Notes under the pieces: generated by a model | Seen by the model: only the letters and a program-made list of their open reading frames with translations | What the model was told of the DNA's origin: nothing | Databases searched by the model: none | Translations under genes and position numbers: made by a program | Assembly: GCF_020268605.1 (NCBI RefSeq) | Contig: NZ_CP084222.1 | Span: 744,001 to 808,000 of the forward strand | Reading direction: 5' to 3' | DNA length: 64,000 nucleotides | Origin: Arsenophonus apicola | GTDB taxonomy: Bacteria; Pseudomonadota; Gammaproteobacteria; Enterobacterales; Enterobacteriaceae | Part shown: piece after piece, positions 9,138 through 19,649 of the stretch | Layout of the letters: each line of letters starts with the position of its first letter | How positions within the stretch are numbered: the first letter of the stretch is position 1

Positions 9138-9526
9138 TTTTTAATCCATTTTAGGTTGTTAAATCAACCAAACTATTGATCGCTAGCACCAGAAGCCTGT
9201 GGTATTTACCACAGGCTTATTTTATTTAATAGATAACTAGCAAATAAATAGATGTTGCAATAAATTAATAATAATTAACAAAATATTAAAATATCCTTAC
9301 CAATAGAAGCTTATCATCTAATTTAATTAATATAGAATTAGAGATTACAAAAATAGAAAAAACGCCTAACTATTCAATTAATTTAACTAACGAAATTTAA
9401 ATAAAAAAATACCAATAAATAATAAATAGTTAATCATCTATCATACATATATAAAATGTGTAAAATATTTAGTCGTTTTTTGTTTATTTTGCCAAAAAGC
9501 TTTTTGTTTACTTAAAAAGGTGCATA
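9138..9526. other. AT-rich intergenic region before MATE gene
   Basis: After the terminator at 9193-9219 this 389-bp stretch is very AT-rich, without a convincing reading frame. It presumably contains the promoter of the MATE gene; I see no recognisable operator. Confidence 0.5.
9193..9219 (+). terminator. Rho-independent terminator
   Basis: An 11-bp stem AAGCCTGTGGT / ACCACAGGCTT with a short loop, followed by ATTTTATTT, ends the Tm-1-like/PEP-hydrolase-like operon. Confidence 0.85.
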
Positions 9527-10867
9527 ATGCATTCATCTGATGTTACCGAGCGTTCGCTCTATTCGCTAAGTTGGCCGATCTTTATTGATGTTCTGCTCCA
9601 TTTTGCGACATTACTTATCAATACTTATATGGTTAGCCACGTCTCCACAGCTTATCTGGCTGCAATGGGCGTAGGCAACCAAGTTTTTGATCTTTTTATC
9701 ACCATATTTAACTTTATCAGTGTAGGATGCAGCGTTGTTATCGCCCAATATTTAGGTGCAGGTAAAAAAGAAAAGGCCAGTCAAGCCATTCATATCTCGA
9801 TTGCTTTTAACTTCCTATTAGGTTTTCTAAGTGCTGTCATTATTCTACTGTTTGGCTATAAGATCCTCGGGATCATGAATACACCAGCACATTTACTTGA
9901 TTATGGTTATGCTTACTTACATATTCTTGGTTTATGTTTAATACCAGAAGCAATTTCTATTATATTAGCGGCTTGCTTACGTGTTTATGGCAGATCACAA
10001 CCGGCAATGTGGGTAACATTTATTGCTAATCTAATCACCATCTTCGGCAATATGATTGTTTTATATGGTTTTTTTGGCTTACCTCAATATGGTTTAACCG
10101 GCGTTGCCTGGTCTACTGCTATCGGACGCATAATCGCTATTGTATTACTTTTCTTCTTACTGTTTAGTGGCCTGAGGATCAAATTTGTTCCCACTTTACT
10201 GTTCCGCTGGTCAAAAAGTATGTTGAATAAAATATTACATATCGGACTACCATCAGCAGGCGAAAATTTAGTCTGGATTTTACACTATATGGTCGCTTCT
10301 GCTTTCATCGGTTTAATGGGAGAAACCTCTCTTGCTGCTCAAACTCTCTATTTCCAACTTTCACTATTTATTATGTTGTTTGGTATTTCCCTTAGTATTG
10401 GTAATGAGATCATGGTGGGTCATTTAGTCGGCGCCAAGCGCTTTGAGGATGCCTACCAGAGAGGATTGAAAAGCTTGCAATGGGGATTTTTTATTACCAT
10501 TGGTATTGTCTTTTGTTTCTGGTTATTTCGTATACCACTATTGGATGCAATCACTGAAGATCAAAATATTATAAAATTATTACTTCCGCTGTTCTTACTC
10601 TCTGTTTTCCTAGAGCCTGGCAGAACACTGAATATTGTCATGGTGAATGCCTTACGTGCTGCTGGTGATGCCCGTTTCCCCTTCTGCACCGCACTTATTT
10701 CTATGTGGGGTATTGCGCTGCCAATTAGCTATTTTTTAGGTTTAAAAATGGGAATGGGGTTATTAGGGATCTGGCTTGGATTCCTATGTGATGAATGGCT
10801 ACGCGGTCTAACCAATGCCTGGCGTTGGCGCTCTAAGCGTTGGCAAACTAAGCGGCTCGATATCTAA
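9527..10867 (+). CDS. MATE-family multidrug/sodium antiporter
   Basis: A 446-residue inner-membrane protein with about 12 hydrophobic segments and typical MATE features: PIFIDVLLHF at the start, MVSHVSTAYLAAMGVGNQV in the first repeat, and a second repeat from about residue 235 (GLPSAGENLVWILHYM). MATE proteins export cationic drugs or metabolites using a H+ or Na+ gradient; the substrate cannot be told from sequence. It stands alone, followed by a hairpin shared with the convergent yjiA pseudogene. Confidence 0.9.
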   Translation: MHSSDVTERSLYSLSWPIFIDVLLHFATLLINTYMVSHVSTAYLAAMGVGNQVFDLFITIFNFISVGCSVVIAQYLGAGKKEKASQAIHISIAFNFLLGFLSAVIILLFGYKILGIMNTPAHLLDYGYAYLHILGLCLIPEAISIILAACLRVYGRSQPAMWVTFIANLITIFGNMIVLYGFFGLPQYGLTGVAWSTAIGRIIAIVLLFFLLFSGLRIKFVPTLLFRWSKSMLNKILHIGLPSAGENLVWILHYMVASAFIGLMGETSLAAQTLYFQLSLFIMLFGISLSIGNEIMVGHLVGAKRFEDAYQRGLKSLQWGFFITIGIVFCFWLFRIPLLDAITEDQNIIKLLLPLFLLSVFLEPGRTLNIVMVNALRAAGDARFPFCTALISMWGIALPISYFLGLKMGMGLLGIWLGFLCDEWLRGLTNAWRWRSKRWQTKRLDI

Positions 10868-10874
10868 TACCATT

Positions 10875-10908
10875 GCTACCTTAGTTGTCTTTAAGCAACC
10901 AAGGTAGC
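10875..10908. terminator. Bidirectional hairpin terminator
   Basis: A 13-bp stem GCTACCTTAGTTG / CAACCAAGGTAGC with one mismatch lies between the MATE gene and the convergent yjiA pseudogene. The flanking T/A runs are short. Confidence 0.6.
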
Positions 10909-10921
10909 CACAAAAAACTGA

Positions 10922-11890
10922 TCAACTAACGCTTTCTGTTAATAATGCAAATTGTTGTCGTATTTCCTCTTCCGGTAAATGTAAACCAATAAAAACCATT
11001 ACACCTTGACGCGTCTCGCCTGCTTGCCATTCACGATCCCAATCTGCACTGTATAAACGCTGCACGCCTTGAAATATTAATCGACAAGGCTGATGTTTAA
11101 TCGCTAATATTCCTTTATAACGTAAAAGATTATCAGCATAGTGACATAATAAGGTCTCCATCATTTTTGATAATTTCGACAATTCAACCAATTGATCAAG
11201 ATAGACTACAATCGATTGAATAGCATTTTGTGTGCTAGACATAAAGCGAAAAACTGGTTTTGCAATGGTTAAGTTATCGCTAAGCATAAATCCATTTAAA
11301 TTAAATAAGGGTGCTATAGCTATATCACCATGGGTGACTGGATAAATAGCGGCTCGGGCATTAATACGCTGTAAACGCGCTATCAATGCGCTATTATTTG
11401 ATTGAACATCAGTTTTAGTCAGCAAAATACAATCCGCATAACCAATCTGAATTTGAGCAATAATAAATTGATTCAGTTGTTTTTCAGCATGTACTGCATC
11501 CACAACAGCAATAATGCCATCTAAAACAAAACGTTGACAAAAAACTTGGTGCGAAAAGAAAGTTTGAGTAATAGGGCCTGGATCAGCCATTCCAGTACAT
11601 TCAATAACCAGGCGATCAAAAACCAATCGTTTTTTATCTATACCATCCAGTAAATCTAATAGCGTATTTTCTAATTCATTCGAGCGATTACAACAAATAC
11701 AACCATTACTTAAGGTTGTTATTTGAGTGGCATTATCACCGATAAGCTCACTATCAATCGATTCTGCCCCAAATTCATTTTCAATAACTGCAATCTTATA
11801 GCCATGCTTTACATTGAGAATATGACGAAGTAATGTCGTTTTGCCTGCTCCTAAAAATCATGTCAATATTGTTACTGATATTGGTGTCAT
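10922..11890 (-). pseudogene. yjiA: yjiA GTPase (CobW/COG0523) interrupted by TGA in Walker A
   Basis: Reading from ATG 11890 gives MTPISVTILT, then a TGA at 11860-11858, then FLGAGKTTLLRHIL and an otherwise open frame to 10922. The stop falls on the first Gly codon of the P-loop (GFLGAGKTT; GGA to TGA). The rest is intact, including the metal motif NGCICC and the ECTGMADP segment. The full frame has 322 residues, as expected for YjiA, a zinc-linked GTPase. An internal start at 11626 would lack the P-loop and so could not bind GTP. The order yjiA-yjiX-btsT is conserved in enterobacteria. Confidence 0.88.
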
Positions 11891-11925
11891 GCTAAGCCTC
11901 AGTTATCCTATCCATTGAATAATCG

Positions 11926-12129
11926 CTAGCAACAGCGAAAACCCCCTTTATCACTACCAGCATAACGCGCTGCCTGACGTTGCCGAAAAAATTCTTCATA
12001 GCTCATAATAGGCTGCTCAGGATGATTATGACGCATATGCTGAACATAATTATCATAGTCAGGAATACCGATTAGCATAAGTGCCGCCTGTCCCAAATAT
12101 TTGCCTGCTTGTGCAAGATTATTAAACAT
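11926..12129 (-). CDS. yjiX: YbdD/YjiX family small protein (DUF466)
   Basis: A 67-residue protein with the family core GIPDYDNYVQHMRHNHPEQP and a Cys-Cys C-terminus. YjiX/YbdD proteins are encoded next to CstA-type transporters and are needed for transporter function in some species. It lies 64 bp downstream of btsT on the same strand. Confidence 0.93.
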   Translation of the reverse strand: MFNNLAQAGKYLGQAALMLIGIPDYDNYVQHMRHNHPEQPIMSYEEFFRQRQAARYAGSDKGGFRCC

Positions 12130-12193
12130 ATTTATTACCTCAAAAAACTCCCACCTAAGTGATAACCTATTTTGTGGGGAAAAATAATACTAA

Positions 12194-14347
12194 TTAATGT
12201 GAGGAGGAAATTTTAATATCGCTTTCAGCGACAGTAACATAAGGTGTTTCCATATCTGAACGTCTAGCTGTTCTTCCTGCTTTTATCGCTATTTTAAGCC
12301 CATAAAAAATAATGCTATACACCACGAGCAAGAATAAAATACTTAATCCTGCATTAGTATAATTATTGATCACAATATGATGCATATCAGACAGTTTTTG
12401 CGCCGTTGTAGCAGTGGCAGCGGTTGCTATTTTTGCTTGGTATGAATGAGCCAAATAGATAAAGCCTTCCAACTGAGGATCAGCGCTAAATAATTTCAAA
12501 CCCAACGCCCATGTAGTACATATTAATAACCATATTGCTGGAACAAGTGTTACCCAAATAAACTTAGTACGCTTCATTTTAATCAAAATAACACTGCTTA
12601 AAACTAACGCAATCGCTGCCAACATCTGATTGGAGATACCAAATAATGGCCATAAACTTTTAACACCACCTAAAGGATCAACAACCCCTTGATAAAGCAG
12701 GTAACCCCATAAACCAACACAACCGGCAGTAGCAATAATACCAGCTACTAATGAATCTGTTTTTTTCAGCGCCGGGATAAAATTAGCCAAAAGATCTTGT
12801 AACATAAATCGACCAGAACGTGTGCCGGCATCCAAAGCGGTCAAAATAAATAAAGCTTCGAAAAGAATACCAAAGTGATACCAAAATCCCAGATCAGCAG
12901 CAGGGATAATTTGCTGAAATACATAAGCAATACCTACCGCAAGCGTAGGCGCGCCACCGGCACGATTCAAAACAGAAGGTTCACCGATATCTTTAGCCGT
13001 TTGCAAGATTTGCTCTGGCGAAATAATAAATCCCCAAGAACTGACAGTTGCTGCAGCATGTACGGTAACTGCTTTCAATTGTGCCATAATCATAGCTGCA
13101 TCGGAGCTGCCTAATTGATGCAAATTAGGCATGGTAAATCCTAATGCGGCCGGAGGGGTATTCATTGCAAAATAGAGACCAGGTTCAATGATAGAAGCAG
13201 CAACTAGCGCCATGATAGCCACAAATGACTCCATCAACATAGCGCCATAACCGATGTAGCGAGCATCGGTTTCATTTGCCAATAATTTAGGCGTTGTTCC
13301 CGACGCAATTAACGCATGAAAACCAGACACGGCCCCACACGCAATAGTAATAAACAGAAATGGAAATAATGTTCCTTTCCAAACTGGCCCGCTTCCATCG
13401 ACAAATTGGGTTACAGCCGGCATTTTTAAAGCTGGGTTAAGAATGATAATGCCAATTGCTAAACCAACGATGACACCTATTTTCAAAAAGGTCGCCAAAT
13501 AATCTCGTGGCGCTAAAATCAACCACACCGGCAATAGCGCTGAAACAAAAGCATAACCAATTAAGACATACGTAATGGTCGTATCTTTAAAGGTTAACGC
13601 ACGTCCCCAATAAGGATCATGAGCAATAATACCACCAAACCAAATTGCCACAATCAACAGAGTAATACCGATAATCGAGACCTCAGCAACACAGCCTGGC
13701 CGAATATAGCGCATATAAATACCCATAAAAAGCGCAATTGGTACCGTTGAACAAACGGTAAAAACTCCCCATGGACTTTCAGCCAATGCTTTTATAACAA
13801 TTAACGCTAATACGGCTAATATGATAATCATAATCAAAAAGCAGCCGAATAATGCAATTGAACCTGGTACTACCCCCATCTCTTTTTTTACGATTTCGCC
13901 TAAAGAAATCGCATTGCGGCGCGATGAAATAAATAACACCATAAAATCCTGCACCGCCCCGGCGAGCACGACACCTGCCAACAGCCATAGTGTACCTGGC
14001 AAATAACCAACCTGGGCCGCCAATACCGGCCCGACTAATGGGCCGGCGCCGGCAATGGCGGCAAAATGATGGCCAAATAACACATTGCGATTGGTTGGTA
14101 CATAATTTAAGCCATCATTATTCAGGACGGCGGGTGTGGAACGGGTTGGGTCAAGCTGCAATACTTTTTTGCCAATATATAAACTGTAATAGCGGTACGA
14201 AATTAAATAAACGGCAATGGCAGCAACAATGATCCATAAAGCACTAATGTGCTCTCCACGTCTAAGGGCAACCACACCTAAACAAATAGCACCAATGATC
14301 CCTAATATTAACCAAGGGATATGCCTTAATATATTATTCTTATTCAT
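12194..14347 (-). CDS. btsT: Pyruvate:H+ symporter BtsT (CstA family)
   Basis: A 717-residue CstA-family inner-membrane transporter with many hydrophobic segments. The conserved N-terminal block includes TRSTPAVLNNDGLNYVPTNR and FGHHFAAIAGAGPLVGPVLA. Both CstA and BtsT carry these motifs; I prefer BtsT (YjiY), a pyruvate importer in E. coli, because yjiX and yjiA follow. E. coli btsT is controlled by the BtsSR two-component system; neither gene is in the window. Confidence 0.9.
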   Translation of the reverse strand: MNKNNILRHIPWLILGIIGAICLGVVALRRGEHISALWIIVAAIAVYLISYRYYSLYIGKKVLQLDPTRSTPAVLNNDGLNYVPTNRNVLFGHHFAAIAGAGPLVGPVLAAQVGYLPGTLWLLAGVVLAGAVQDFMVLFISSRRNAISLGEIVKKEMGVVPGSIALFGCFLIMIIILAVLALIVIKALAESPWGVFTVCSTVPIALFMGIYMRYIRPGCVAEVSIIGITLLIVAIWFGGIIAHDPYWGRALTFKDTTITYVLIGYAFVSALLPVWLILAPRDYLATFLKIGVIVGLAIGIIILNPALKMPAVTQFVDGSGPVWKGTLFPFLFITIACGAVSGFHALIASGTTPKLLANETDARYIGYGAMLMESFVAIMALVAASIIEPGLYFAMNTPPAALGFTMPNLHQLGSSDAAMIMAQLKAVTVHAAATVSSWGFIISPEQILQTAKDIGEPSVLNRAGGAPTLAVGIAYVFQQIIPAADLGFWYHFGILFEALFILTALDAGTRSGRFMLQDLLANFIPALKKTDSLVAGIIATAGCVGLWGYLLYQGVVDPLGGVKSLWPLFGISNQMLAAIALVLSSVILIKMKRTKFIWVTLVPAIWLLICTTWALGLKLFSADPQLEGFIYLAHSYQAKIATAATATTAQKLSDMHHIVINNYTNAGLSILFLLVVYSIIFYGLKIAIKAGRTARRSDMETPYVTVAESDIKISSSH

Positions 14348-14812
14348 TTAAGAAACTCTTCCTAGGTGAAATAAACATGTCATATGGGAATAACTTTTAT
14401 TGACTATTTTCAGCATCTATTTTTTAATTCATGGCAGTTTAAAAACATCCTTTGCCATGATGATTATAATAAAACGGAAGAGGAAGAAGTTGATTTTTTC
14501 TAAGTAAACGGTTAAATAAATTCAATGAGTGGTTAAAAATAAAAAAAGAAATATTTTTTTGTGACAGCGCTAACAATACAATTGTTAAACTATTAATAGG
14601 TTGAGCGTTAATGACTGGTTAAAAATGTTATTATTGTAAAATAATAAACATTATTAATATAGGTAAAAATAAAAATGTTACTGTTTAATCAAAGTAACGT
14701 GAAGTCAGAATGACAGTTAAATGAATAAACAAATAGAATAAACGCTAAAAAATTAAATAATCAGCATATCTTATCGGTAATCATATATTAATATCCTTAA
14801 TAACAAATTATT
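14348..14812. other. AT-rich intergenic region upstream of btsT
   Basis: This 465-bp stretch lies between the 5' end of btsT and the 3' end of the fimbrial operon. It holds no supported gene. TGACAGCGCTAACA (about 14561-14574) is an imperfect palindrome resembling LacI-family or half-conserved CRP sites; nothing decides which, if either. Confidence 0.4.
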
Positions 14813-15721
14813 TTATTTATAATCAATAGTAAATGTTGCTGTTGCATTAACCGTTCCAGCAGAAATACTATTCCCAGTCTGATAATATTTTGCACTATAA
14901 GTCAATTGTTTAAAAAAATCTATATCCAGTTTTTTATTAAATATTATAGGTGTATTCTTCGCAAAAATCTGAATCCCAACCCCAGTTGCTGAGGAATTTT
15001 TATCCGCTGGTATAACACCATTTGAATCTCCCCCCTGCCAGGTAATATAAGCTTGGTTAACACCTTTACAGTTTACATCAATATTAAAATTCCGCTCTCC
15101 GGTGGTACTTCCTTTACCTTTAAAATTATTTTTAAATACTGTCCCCATCTGAACATTTAATTTTGGTGTTTTTATTTTGCATGACTGTTCCTTAATTTTA
15201 AATTTAGGAATATGATAAGTAAATAATGTTTCTCCCGTATCCTGGTTTCCATCGCGGTGAGCAAGCGTTATTTTTATGGGATTCACTTCTCCAGCTTGAA
15301 AATCAGGATAAATAATTATAGTAAAACGACCAATAAATATTTTTTTATTACCTTCATCAATCCTTCTATAACCATTTAATTCCATTTTTTTTGCTCCAGA
15401 TCCTTTTCGTTCAAGCTTCCAGCGCAATTTCACACCGTTAAGATTTGTATTGAAATAATACCCATTGACTGATTTTATTCCTTCAATAGATTTAACATAG
15501 ACATAGTTATCACCTTTCTGCTGGCAATTAATCTTAATTTCACTGCCAATTTTTCTTACTTTATAGGGGAAATGGGTATTATCATAATGAACTGATAATT
15601 CATCAAATACGATATTTTGTTCTGTGATATCAGCTGAACATTTTCCCGCAATAGCAAATGATATATAACTTTGAATTAAAATAAAAATTAACAATAAATA
15701 TATCTTAAATTTAAATGACAT
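14813..15721 (-). CDS. Fimbrial tip adhesin-like protein
   Basis: A 302-residue secreted protein with a signal peptide (LLLIFILIQSYISFAIAG), last in the chaperone-usher operon. The C-terminal half looks like a pilin domain: a Cys pair (SCKIKTP...NVDVNCKG-like region) and the end GTVNATATFTIDY, the donor-strand-type terminus of fimbrial subunits. The N-terminal half is unlike a pilin and has its own Cys pair, the two-domain layout of FimH-type tip adhesins. The receptor is unknown. It starts 17 bp after the usher stop. Confidence 0.78.
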   Translation of the reverse strand: MSFKFKIYLLLIFILIQSYISFAIAGKCSADITEQNIVFDELSVHYDNTHFPYKVRKIGSEIKINCQQKGDNYVYVKSIEGIKSVNGYYFNTNLNGVKLRWKLERKGSGAKKMELNGYRRIDEGNKKIFIGRFTIIIYPDFQAGEVNPIKITLAHRDGNQDTGETLFTYHIPKFKIKEQSCKIKTPKLNVQMGTVFKNNFKGKGSTTGERNFNIDVNCKGVNQAYITWQGGDSNGVIPADKNSSATGVGIQIFAKNTPIIFNKKLDIDFFKQLTYSAKYYQTGNSISAGTVNATATFTIDYK

Positions 15722-15738
15722 ATAATTCCTATTATAAT

Positions 15739-18285
15739 TTATACGGAAAAATGTTTATCTATATAACAATCAGCATCGATTTCTAATATATCTAATTCTT
15801 TTGCTAGTTTAGAAAGATCTAATTTGACGTAACACTGTTGCTGTTCATTTTTTCCCCATTGAACTTTTATGTTGGCTAAATCAGGTACTGCATTTAAATA
15901 TAATTCTCCATCATCACCAACAATGCCATGGCTATCACCATCAATTAATGTGGCAATCGCGCCAAAAGGGACTGGCTTATTATTTTGCGATAATTTGACC
16001 AATATACGATTACCACGACGCACATGAAAATTAACCGTTGCAACCGCCCCTCTGGTTGGTACCACTTTTTGCACCGGATTATCAATATCCACTCCATTGG
16101 CTAATGATTCAGTATCAATGGTAATATAGTTATAATTATACGGTTCGCTATAGGGGATCACCGCATAACCGCGTGCATCAGTTTTAACACCACGATGATT
16201 TAATATTTTGGTTTCCATCGCCCCATCAGCTTTAACTAATATGACCGTTTCCCCTAATGGTTGAGAAAAAACAATCCCATTCCGATGAACAATCATGCCA
16301 CCTGAAAGCCCATAATTAAAAGAACGTTCGTTATTGTTATAATTATACCCTACATTCATACGAGCCAGGTTATTGCTATAATTCAAAGAAATACCACCAC
16401 CTAATTCTTTTAAACTAGTATAATTATTATCTAATCGAACATTATATAATAATTCATCATTACCTAATAAACTGCCATTAATGGCTAATTGCTGCCCATT
16501 TATTGTATTATTATTAATATTATATGTGATCCAACCACTAGGTAACCATTTACTGAAGGGTACAGAAACATTAAATGCAATTTGCTTATCTTTATTTTCA
16601 GTAGATTCATCATTATTATTAAAAAATAAATTTATTCCAAAGGTAATATCAGCAATATTAATATTGTAGCCGGCAGACAATGATTGAGTAGTGCCTTTTT
16701 TTCGGCGATAATTCTGCCAATAAGCAGAAAAATAAAAATTACCAAAGTCCTCCATATTTTGATTGAGTGTAAACTGAAATTGGCTAAGTTTATTTTGTCC
16801 ATTTGCAGTATCCTGTTTTCTTAAAGGTCTATTTACTTCTGGAAAAGAATAATATTCAGGGCTAGTATAAAAATTTCCAGAAAAATTAAATGATGTTCCT
16901 ATTTCATCAATACTTTTCTCATATTGAATTTTATAAGACTGCCCTTTTTTACGTCTATTATTCGGCAGCTTCGCATCAGCAAATACCGCATTAAAAAAAA
17001 TAGCACCAAAATTATCTAACCCTAATCCCAGACCCAGCGAAAGCGATAAATAATTTTCAGCTGCTTGGATACCCGATAATAAACTTAATCGATTAGAAAC
17101 CCCATATATTGAGACTAATTCGCTAAAATAGGGTTTATAAAGATTTTTTCTCGAACTAGCATAACGTCCCAGAGTAAATTGATACTTTAATTTACCCTCT
17201 CGTTGCATAATGGGCACGGATGAAAATGGCTGAATAAATTTTGTTTGTTTGCCATTATCTTCAGTAATGGTAACATGCAAATTACCCGAACCGTATATTG
17301 CATAAAGATCGGAAATCTCAAAAGGACCAGGTGGAACATAATTTTCATAAATAATATAATTATTTTGCCGCACTGTAACTCGCGCGTTTGTTTGCGCTAT
17401 TCCTCTAATAACTGGCGCAAAATCACGTTGACTACTTGGTAACATTAAGTCATCTGAGATAATTGATGCGCCAATAAATTTTATACTTTCAAAAACATCA
17501 TTATTAGTAAATGTTTCACCCAAAATAATTTGGCTTTTTAATTTATGAATATCTCGTTGAATATAACTATTAACAGAGGATAAATTATTTTTACCTGTTT
17601 GCGAATCATAATTATAAACTAATTGATTTCGAAAACGCCAAGCGCCGATATTAATTCCATTGTGTAAATTTAAATAATAATTTTGACTCGTTATATTGTA
17701 ATTATGATTATGTGAACCACTAAAATCATAACTGATTAAAAAAGCCGATTCCCCTTGTTGCCATAAATCGGATGGCACAGTATCTCTGGCTATATTATCC
17801 ATAACGGCTTGCGGAATATTAATTTCCAGGCGTTGTTGATGAAAATCGAATAATATTGTGGAGTAGGGAATATAATCCTCAATATTATACAAAATTTGGT
17901 TGGCAGGTAGCTTCATCAATGCAGGAAAAGCTGTGATTTTAACCCCTAATTGCTTTAAATCATCAACAGTTAAGGCCGCAAATAATTTTCCATTCTTCTG
18001 AACAAAGTTAATATCCTTATTCTCCTTTTCTGTTCCATTAAGCAAAACAGTGACTCTGTAGGTTCCTGGCAATTGGCCGCCAGGTGAAGAAAATGAACTC
18101 AAGTCAATAACTGCCTGCTCAGCGTTACTTATTTCTAACGCAGATAATGGAAAATAATCTTGAGCAATAATTTCGGGTAAAAATATCAATGAACTCAAAG
18201 TGACTAGAAAAAAAACAAATGAACATAATTGTTTTTTTTCTAACGGGTTATTAAAAAAAATCACATTAAAGGCCTTCCATCTCAT
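15739..18285 (-). CDS. Fimbrial outer-membrane usher (FimD/PapC family)
   Basis: An 848-residue usher with an N-terminal signal and periplasmic chaperone-binding domain (about residues 50-170). The translocation beta-barrel and plug follow (FAPVIRGIAQTNARVTVRQN, YVPPGPFEISDLYAIYGSG), then C-terminal domains with GIVGDDGELYL and a Cys pair. It secretes and assembles the subunits across the outer membrane. The first codon directly follows the chaperone stop with no gap, suggesting translational coupling. Confidence 0.95.
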   Translation of the reverse strand: MRWKAFNVIFFNNPLEKKQLCSFVFFLVTLSSLIFLPEIIAQDYFPLSALEISNAEQAVIDLSSFSSPGGQLPGTYRVTVLLNGTEKENKDINFVQKNGKLFAALTVDDLKQLGVKITAFPALMKLPANQILYNIEDYIPYSTILFDFHQQRLEINIPQAVMDNIARDTVPSDLWQQGESAFLISYDFSGSHNHNYNITSQNYYLNLHNGINIGAWRFRNQLVYNYDSQTGKNNLSSVNSYIQRDIHKLKSQIILGETFTNNDVFESIKFIGASIISDDLMLPSSQRDFAPVIRGIAQTNARVTVRQNNYIIYENYVPPGPFEISDLYAIYGSGNLHVTITEDNGKQTKFIQPFSSVPIMQREGKLKYQFTLGRYASSRKNLYKPYFSELVSIYGVSNRLSLLSGIQAAENYLSLSLGLGLGLDNFGAIFFNAVFADAKLPNNRRKKGQSYKIQYEKSIDEIGTSFNFSGNFYTSPEYYSFPEVNRPLRKQDTANGQNKLSQFQFTLNQNMEDFGNFYFSAYWQNYRRKKGTTQSLSAGYNINIADITFGINLFFNNNDESTENKDKQIAFNVSVPFSKWLPSGWITYNINNNTINGQQLAINGSLLGNDELLYNVRLDNNYTSLKELGGGISLNYSNNLARMNVGYNYNNNERSFNYGLSGGMIVHRNGIVFSQPLGETVILVKADGAMETKILNHRGVKTDARGYAVIPYSEPYNYNYITIDTESLANGVDIDNPVQKVVPTRGAVATVNFHVRRGNRILVKLSQNNKPVPFGAIATLIDGDSHGIVGDDGELYLNAVPDLANIKVQWGKNEQQQCYVKLDLSKLAKELDILEIDADCYIDKHFSV

Positions 18286-18996
18286 CTAAGGTAGATTTTT
18301 TTTCATCTCTGCACTAATACCACCATAACTATTTATACTATTCCAACTAATTAAATTAGATGAGTTAGCAGATATATTAAAATAAGCTATTTCTTGTGGC
18401 GCAATCATATCTGTATCATTTAAATTAACGATTTGATTGCCAATTTTAAGTTGATTAATAGTCACATAATAATTACTTGGATTTTTAACTTCTAATTGTT
18501 TACCAAGGCGGCGAAAGGTTAATAATTTATAACTTTCTTCTGCATCACCTTGAATTTTTTCGGGCCGATAAAATAATTTTATGCGGGTTTTTACTGTAAT
18601 AAATAAAGTATTTTGCATATTATCCTGGGCTGAAGGAATCGCTTTCACATTGAGATAAAAAATAGACTCTCTATCCAAAGGCAAGTCACCACCTGTTCGC
18701 ATAATTCGTAAAATATTTTCTTTGCCAGCGTCTAAACGAAACAAAGGTGGGGTAACAACAAACGGTGCTTTTTTGCCATTTGCATCAACACTGATGAAAG
18801 ATTGAATTAAATAAGGCCTATTCTCATCATGATTTGTTACCAGAATTGAAGCTTCCCTTTTATTTCCTTCATAAATAACGCGTGTTCCATTAATTGTCAC
18901 ATTTGCATAAGCTTCAAATATAAAAAATAATAGTATATAAAGTATTGAAAACTTTATTATTCTGCTTCTCATTATTATTACTCGAACATTAGTCAT
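18286..18996 (-). CDS. Periplasmic fimbrial chaperone (PapD family)
   Basis: A PapD-type chaperone of about 230 residues with signal peptide and the first-domain motif NGTRVIYEGNKREASILVTN. The conserved Arg/Lys positions that anchor subunits are plausible in this motif, and FYLNVKAIP is the typical F-strand signature. It delivers subunits to the usher by donor-strand complementation. An alternative ATG at 18972 gives a more usual signal peptide length. Confidence 0.93.
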   Translation of the reverse strand: MTNVRVIIMRSRIIKFSILYILLFFIFEAYANVTINGTRVIYEGNKREASILVTNHDENRPYLIQSFISVDANGKKAPFVVTPPLFRLDAGKENILRIMRTGGDLPLDRESIFYLNVKAIPSAQDNMQNTLFITVKTRIKLFYRPEKIQGDAEESYKLLTFRRLGKQLEVKNPSNYYVTINQLKIGNQIVNLNDTDMIAPQEIAYFNISANSSNLISWNSINSYGGISAEMKKNLP

Positions 18997-19055
18997 AAAT
19001 ATAAAGAATTCTTTCTATGACTAGGAAAAATATCTAGAAATTCAATTATCAATTT

Positions 19056-19607
19056 TTATTTATAAAGGATCTCAAAATTCACCGTAGCATTTGCTTGACC
19101 GGCTTTAACTTTTTGCCCATTAGCAATATAAGCTGCCTTTAACTTGATAATAAATGGATTGCTATTATCGAAAGGAGCATGATGCTCATATTGCTTTGTT
19201 ATATCTAATAACTTACCATTTAAATCATAAAGACCGATAGCGATGCCTTGTGCCCCTGATTCATCTAACTTTATTAATTTGTCATGAAATTTATCATTAG
19301 GTGCCGTCATTTTTATTTTAGGATAAATCGAATAACCACTTCCATTAGGGCATTTGTCTAGCTTGATTTCTATCTCTTTTTCACTGCCAGGAATTTTTTG
19401 GCCACGCACAGTAGGTACTTTATCCTTCATAAAAACACCCATCTGGACAGTTAAAGAATTTGCAGAAGATTGGGATAAAGACAGCACACACGGGCTCTCT
19501 ATAATTTTTCCTTCAAAACTGATAGTTCCGCTTGGTGCAGAGAAAACTAAATTACAAAATAAAATTAACAATATGCCAATAAAATAGCAGGTAAGATTAT
19601 TTTTCAT
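19056..19607 (-). CDS. Major fimbrial subunit (type 1-like pilin)
   Basis: A pilin of about 183 residues. The signal peptide runs from MKNNLTCYFIGILLILF to about SA/PSGT, followed by GTISFEGKIIESPCVLSL with the first Cys, LDKCPNG with the second, and the subunit C-terminus QANATVNFEILYK. I chose ATG 19607, preceded by AGGAAT, over the upstream ATG at 19649 that adds 14 residues before the signal peptide. It is first in the operon pilin-chaperone-usher-adhesin. Confidence 0.9.
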   Translation of the reverse strand: MKNNLTCYFIGILLILFCNLVFSAPSGTISFEGKIIESPCVLSLSQSSANSLTVQMGVFMKDKVPTVRGQKIPGSEKEIEIKLDKCPNGSGYSIYPKIKMTAPNDKFHDKLIKLDESGAQGIAIGLYDLNGKLLDITKQYEHHAPFDNSNPFIIKLKAAYIANGQKVKAGQANATVNFEILYK

Positions 19608-19649
19608 GTATATATTCCTAATAAAACAAATGATATATTTCAAACTCAT

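Noticed and set aside
14561..14574. CRP or LacI-type operator upstream of btsT
   Set aside because: The match is only partial to either consensus, so it is mentioned within the intergenic entry but not called.
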